Assembly (NCBI GenBank): GCA_002420115.1
Contig: DIHK01000034.1
Location: 1 to 8,704 of the forward strand
DNA length: 8,704 nt
DNA from: Nitrospira sp. UBA5698
Lineage (GTDB): Bacteria > Nitrospirota > Nitrospiria > Nitrospirales > Nitrospiraceae
Reading direction: 5' to 3'
Below are positions 7,451-8,704 of this stretch, piece after piece. Every line of letters begins with the position of its first letter. The first letter of the stretch is position 1. Below the pieces are notes generated by a model. It was not told the DNA's origin and ran no database searches. It worked only from the letters and a program-made list of their open reading frames with translations. The position numbers were made by a program, and so were the translations under genes.

Positions 7451-7466
7451 GCGAGTCTCCACTCGC
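7451..7466. repeat. GC-rich perfect hairpin in the SLOG leader
   Basis: GCGAGT, a loop of CTCC, then ACTCGC: the arms are perfect six-base complements. It begins 36 bases upstream of the SLOG ATG. No T-run follows on either strand, so it is probably not an intrinsic terminator. It could be a leader-RNA structure or an operator. Confidence 0.5.
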
Positions 7467-7511
7467 GGTACAACCTGCCCAACCAGAATTATCAAAAGCA
7501 TCCCAAGTAAA

Positions 7512-7515
7512 CTAA
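7512..7515. repeat. Possible IS5 target site, CTAA
   Basis: CTAA directly abuts the left IS end and fits the four-base YTAR target of IS5-type elements. No matching copy is seen at the right end, so the duplication is not confirmed. Confidence 0.35.
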
Positions 7516-7533
7516 GGAACGTCTGATTAATTC
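7516..7533 (+). repeat. Left inverted repeat of the IS
   Basis: GGAACGTCTGATTAATTC, reading into the element. It begins with the GGAA typical of IS5-subgroup ends and shares GTCTGATT and ATTC with the other end. Confidence 0.6.
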
Positions 7534-7659
7534 ACCTGTACGCGACGAAGGCGGTTTCTGAATGGAGCAACAGGGGGACGTCGCTTGCCCGGGAGTGTGG
7601 TTCTTGGGGTTGGCCGGCCAGGCGGCGGTCGCCCGGAACCTCTTTCGCGCCCCTATCCG

Positions 7660-8616
7660 CTAGACTCCCGCCATCAGCCGCTGGCGCGCCACGTACAGAT
7701 TTGCCAACCCGCAGCTGATATGCAGCCAGTGGGTATTCTTCGCCAGTCCTCGGTATCGGACTTTGGCCCACCCAAAGATCCGCTTGATCACCAAGAACGC
7801 GTGCTCGACTTTCGCCCGGACTTTCGACTTGGTGCGGTTGCGAGCCTGCACCTCCTCGCTCAGCGGCCGATGGCGATGCGCTTTGGCCTGAATGAAACTC
7901 TTGGCCTTGGGGGTATGCTGCCGAATCACTTTGCGCTGTCCACTGTAGGCCGAGTCGCCCCATACCCGCGTCTCCTGGCCATGCAGGAGTTTGGGCAACA
8001 TCTGGCTGTCATCCACATTGGCCGCCGTGGCCGCGACCGAATGAATCAGCTTGGTACGGCTGTCCATGCCAATCTGCGCCTTCATGCCGAAGTACCACTG
8101 GGTGCCCTTCTTCGTCTGATGCATCTCGGGATCCCGCTCCTTGGTCCGGTTCTTCGTCGAACTGGGAGCACTGATGATGGTGGCATCCACAATGGTCCCG
8201 CGGCGCATCTGCAGCCCCTGCTTCGTCAGATATTCCCCGATCCGGACAAAGAGCTGCTGGCCCACCTGGTGGGTTTCCAAGAGATGCCGGAACTTGCAGA
8301 TCGTCGTCTCATCGGGCACGGGCTCGCGGCCCAGATCGATCCCCACAAACTGTCGCATGACGCGCGAGTCGTACAGCGCCTCTTCCACGGCTGGGTCCGA
8401 GAGATTGAACCACTGTTGCAGACAGTGGAGGCGTAGCATCCGTTCAACGCCCACTGGCGGACGCCCGGGGCCCTCGGCCTTGGGATAGATTGGCGTAATC
8501 ACCGCCACCAATTCCGGCCAGGGTACGACGCGGTTCATCTCGTTGAGAAACTGTTCGCGACGGGTGGGCTTGCGATATTGCTCGAATGTCACTTCGGCCA
8601 AGGTCTGTTGCAGCAT
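7660..8616 (-). CDS. IS5-family DDE transposase
   Basis: A 318-residue, full-length transposase that cuts and joins DNA at the IS ends. An N-terminal helical DNA-binding part holds the family signature L-R-L-H-C-L-Q-Q-W-F-N-L-S-D (61-74) and P-D-E-T-T-I-C-K-F-R-H-L-L-E (101-114). The DDE catalytic residues are D144 in T-I-V-D-A-T-I-I-S-A-P, D221 in W-G-D-S-A-Y-S-G, and E271 in V-E-H-A-F-L-V-I-K-R. The stretch R-D-P-E-M-H-Q-T-K-K-G (161-171) also matches the prototype IS5 protein almost exactly. The frame has no break, so the enzyme may be active. The ATG is supported by GGGAG about nine bases upstream. Overlapping open frames on either strand are shadows of its high G+C. It is unrelated in function to the neighbouring conflict genes but may have helped move them. 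Confidence 0.95.
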   Translation of the reverse strand: MLQQTLAEVTFEQYRKPTRREQFLNEMNRVVPWPELVAVITPIYPKAEGPGRPPVGVERMLRLHCLQQWFNLSDPAVEEALYDSRVMRQFVGIDLGREPVPDETTICKFRHLLETHQVGQQLFVRIGEYLTKQGLQMRRGTIVDATIISAPSSTKNRTKERDPEMHQTKKGTQWYFGMKAQIGMDSRTKLIHSVAATAANVDDSQMLPKLLHGQETRVWGDSAYSGQRKVIRQHTPKAKSFIQAKAHRHRPLSEEVQARNRTKSKVRAKVEHAFLVIKRIFGWAKVRYRGLAKNTHWLHISCGLANLYVARQRLMAGV

Positions 8617-8668
8617 GGGGAACGTCTCCCATTGAGTGCTGTGCTTCTCTTAGCACATCAGAAGAAAC

Positions 8669-8690
8669 GAATAAATCAGACTGACCTTCC
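8669..8690 (-). repeat. Right inverted repeat of the IS
   Basis: Read inward on the minus strand it starts GGAAGGTC, then AGTC, then TGATTTATTC. Against the left end it carries an apparent extra AGTC and two substitutions. The outer limit could be 8686 or 8690. Confidence 0.5.
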
Positions 8691-8704
8691 CCCAATTTCG
8701 TGGA

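Larger units (their letters stand above)
7416..7515 (-). promoter_or_regulatory. Short leader of the SLOG gene, squeezed between the IS and the start codon
   Basis: Only 100 bases separate the IS end from the ATG, so any native promoter of the SLOG gene must lie here, or transcription comes from the IS. On the minus strand GATAAT (7493-7488) is a possible -10 element, but no good -35 sits 16-18 bases upstream of it. The stretch also holds a perfect six-base-pair hairpin at 7451-7466. No promoter is called with confidence. Confidence 0.3.
7516..8690 (-). mobile_element. IS5-family insertion sequence (IS5 subgroup), about 1.18 kb
   Basis: A single intact transposase gene is flanked by related inverted ends. 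The left end begins GGAACGTCTGATTAATTC at 7516, and the right end, read inward from 8690, begins GGAAGGTC, then AGTC, then TGATTTATTC. The arms match closely if the right end carries four extra bases; without a gap, 14 of 18 bases match and the end falls at 8686. The total length is normal for the IS5 subgroup. CTAA at 7512-7515 fits the YTAR target that IS5 elements duplicate, but the bases after the right end (CCCA) do not repeat it. The element lies just upstream of the SLOG gene and in the same orientation. Confidence 0.75.

Noticed and set aside
7532..7963. 143-codon minus-strand frame and other long frames within the IS
   Set aside because: They are shadows of the GC-rich transposase gene in other frames.

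Overview
The window is bacterial. All five protein-coding genes lie on the minus strand, so transcription runs from high to low coordinates. Two have clear Shine-Dalgarno sequences, and there is a complete IS5-type insertion element. Nothing here fixes the taxon. The mixture of a caspase-like peptidase, TIR, STAND and SLOG proteins is typical of Gram-negative bacteria rich in conflict genes (a Nitrospira-like or similar environmental lineage is possible, but this is a guess). There are no RNA genes, CRISPR arrays or housekeeping genes.

Layout in transcription order, right to left. (1) 8690-7516: an IS5-family insertion sequence with one intact DDE transposase. (2) 7415-5448: a 655-residue protein with an N-terminal SLOG-type nucleotide-binding fold and a C-terminal half with two pairs of membrane helices, SLATT-like. 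(3) 5447-5056: a 392-base gap with no credible gene but a repeated octamer next to the following start codon. (4) 5055-1732: an 1107-residue protein with, in order, a zinc ribbon, a TIR domain, a nSTAND-type P-loop NTPase, HEAT-like helices and six predicted membrane segments. (5) 1709-711: a YjjU-like patatin phospholipase, probably starting at a TTG 22 bases after the TIR gene's stop and translated from the same mRNA. (6) 710-204: a 507-base gap with no credible gene. (7) 203-1: the first 67 codons of a caspase-fold (C14) peptidase that runs off the left edge.

The TIR-STAND-membrane gene and the patatin gene look like one two-gene operon: an NLR-like, membrane-anchored sensor carrying a potential NAD-cleaving TIR head, paired with a lipase that could attack the same membrane. 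A second membrane-linked nucleotide-sensor-type protein (SLOG) lies upstream and a caspase-like protease downstream. Together these resemble an abortive-infection or programmed-death island. No CD-NTase (CBASS) gene and no familiar complete Avs or Thoeris layout is visible, so the exact arrangement may not have been described. Function is inferred from domains only. Hand counts on single 60-base lines suggest the TIR and patatin genes are AT-richer than the SLOG gene and the IS, hinting at separate origins.
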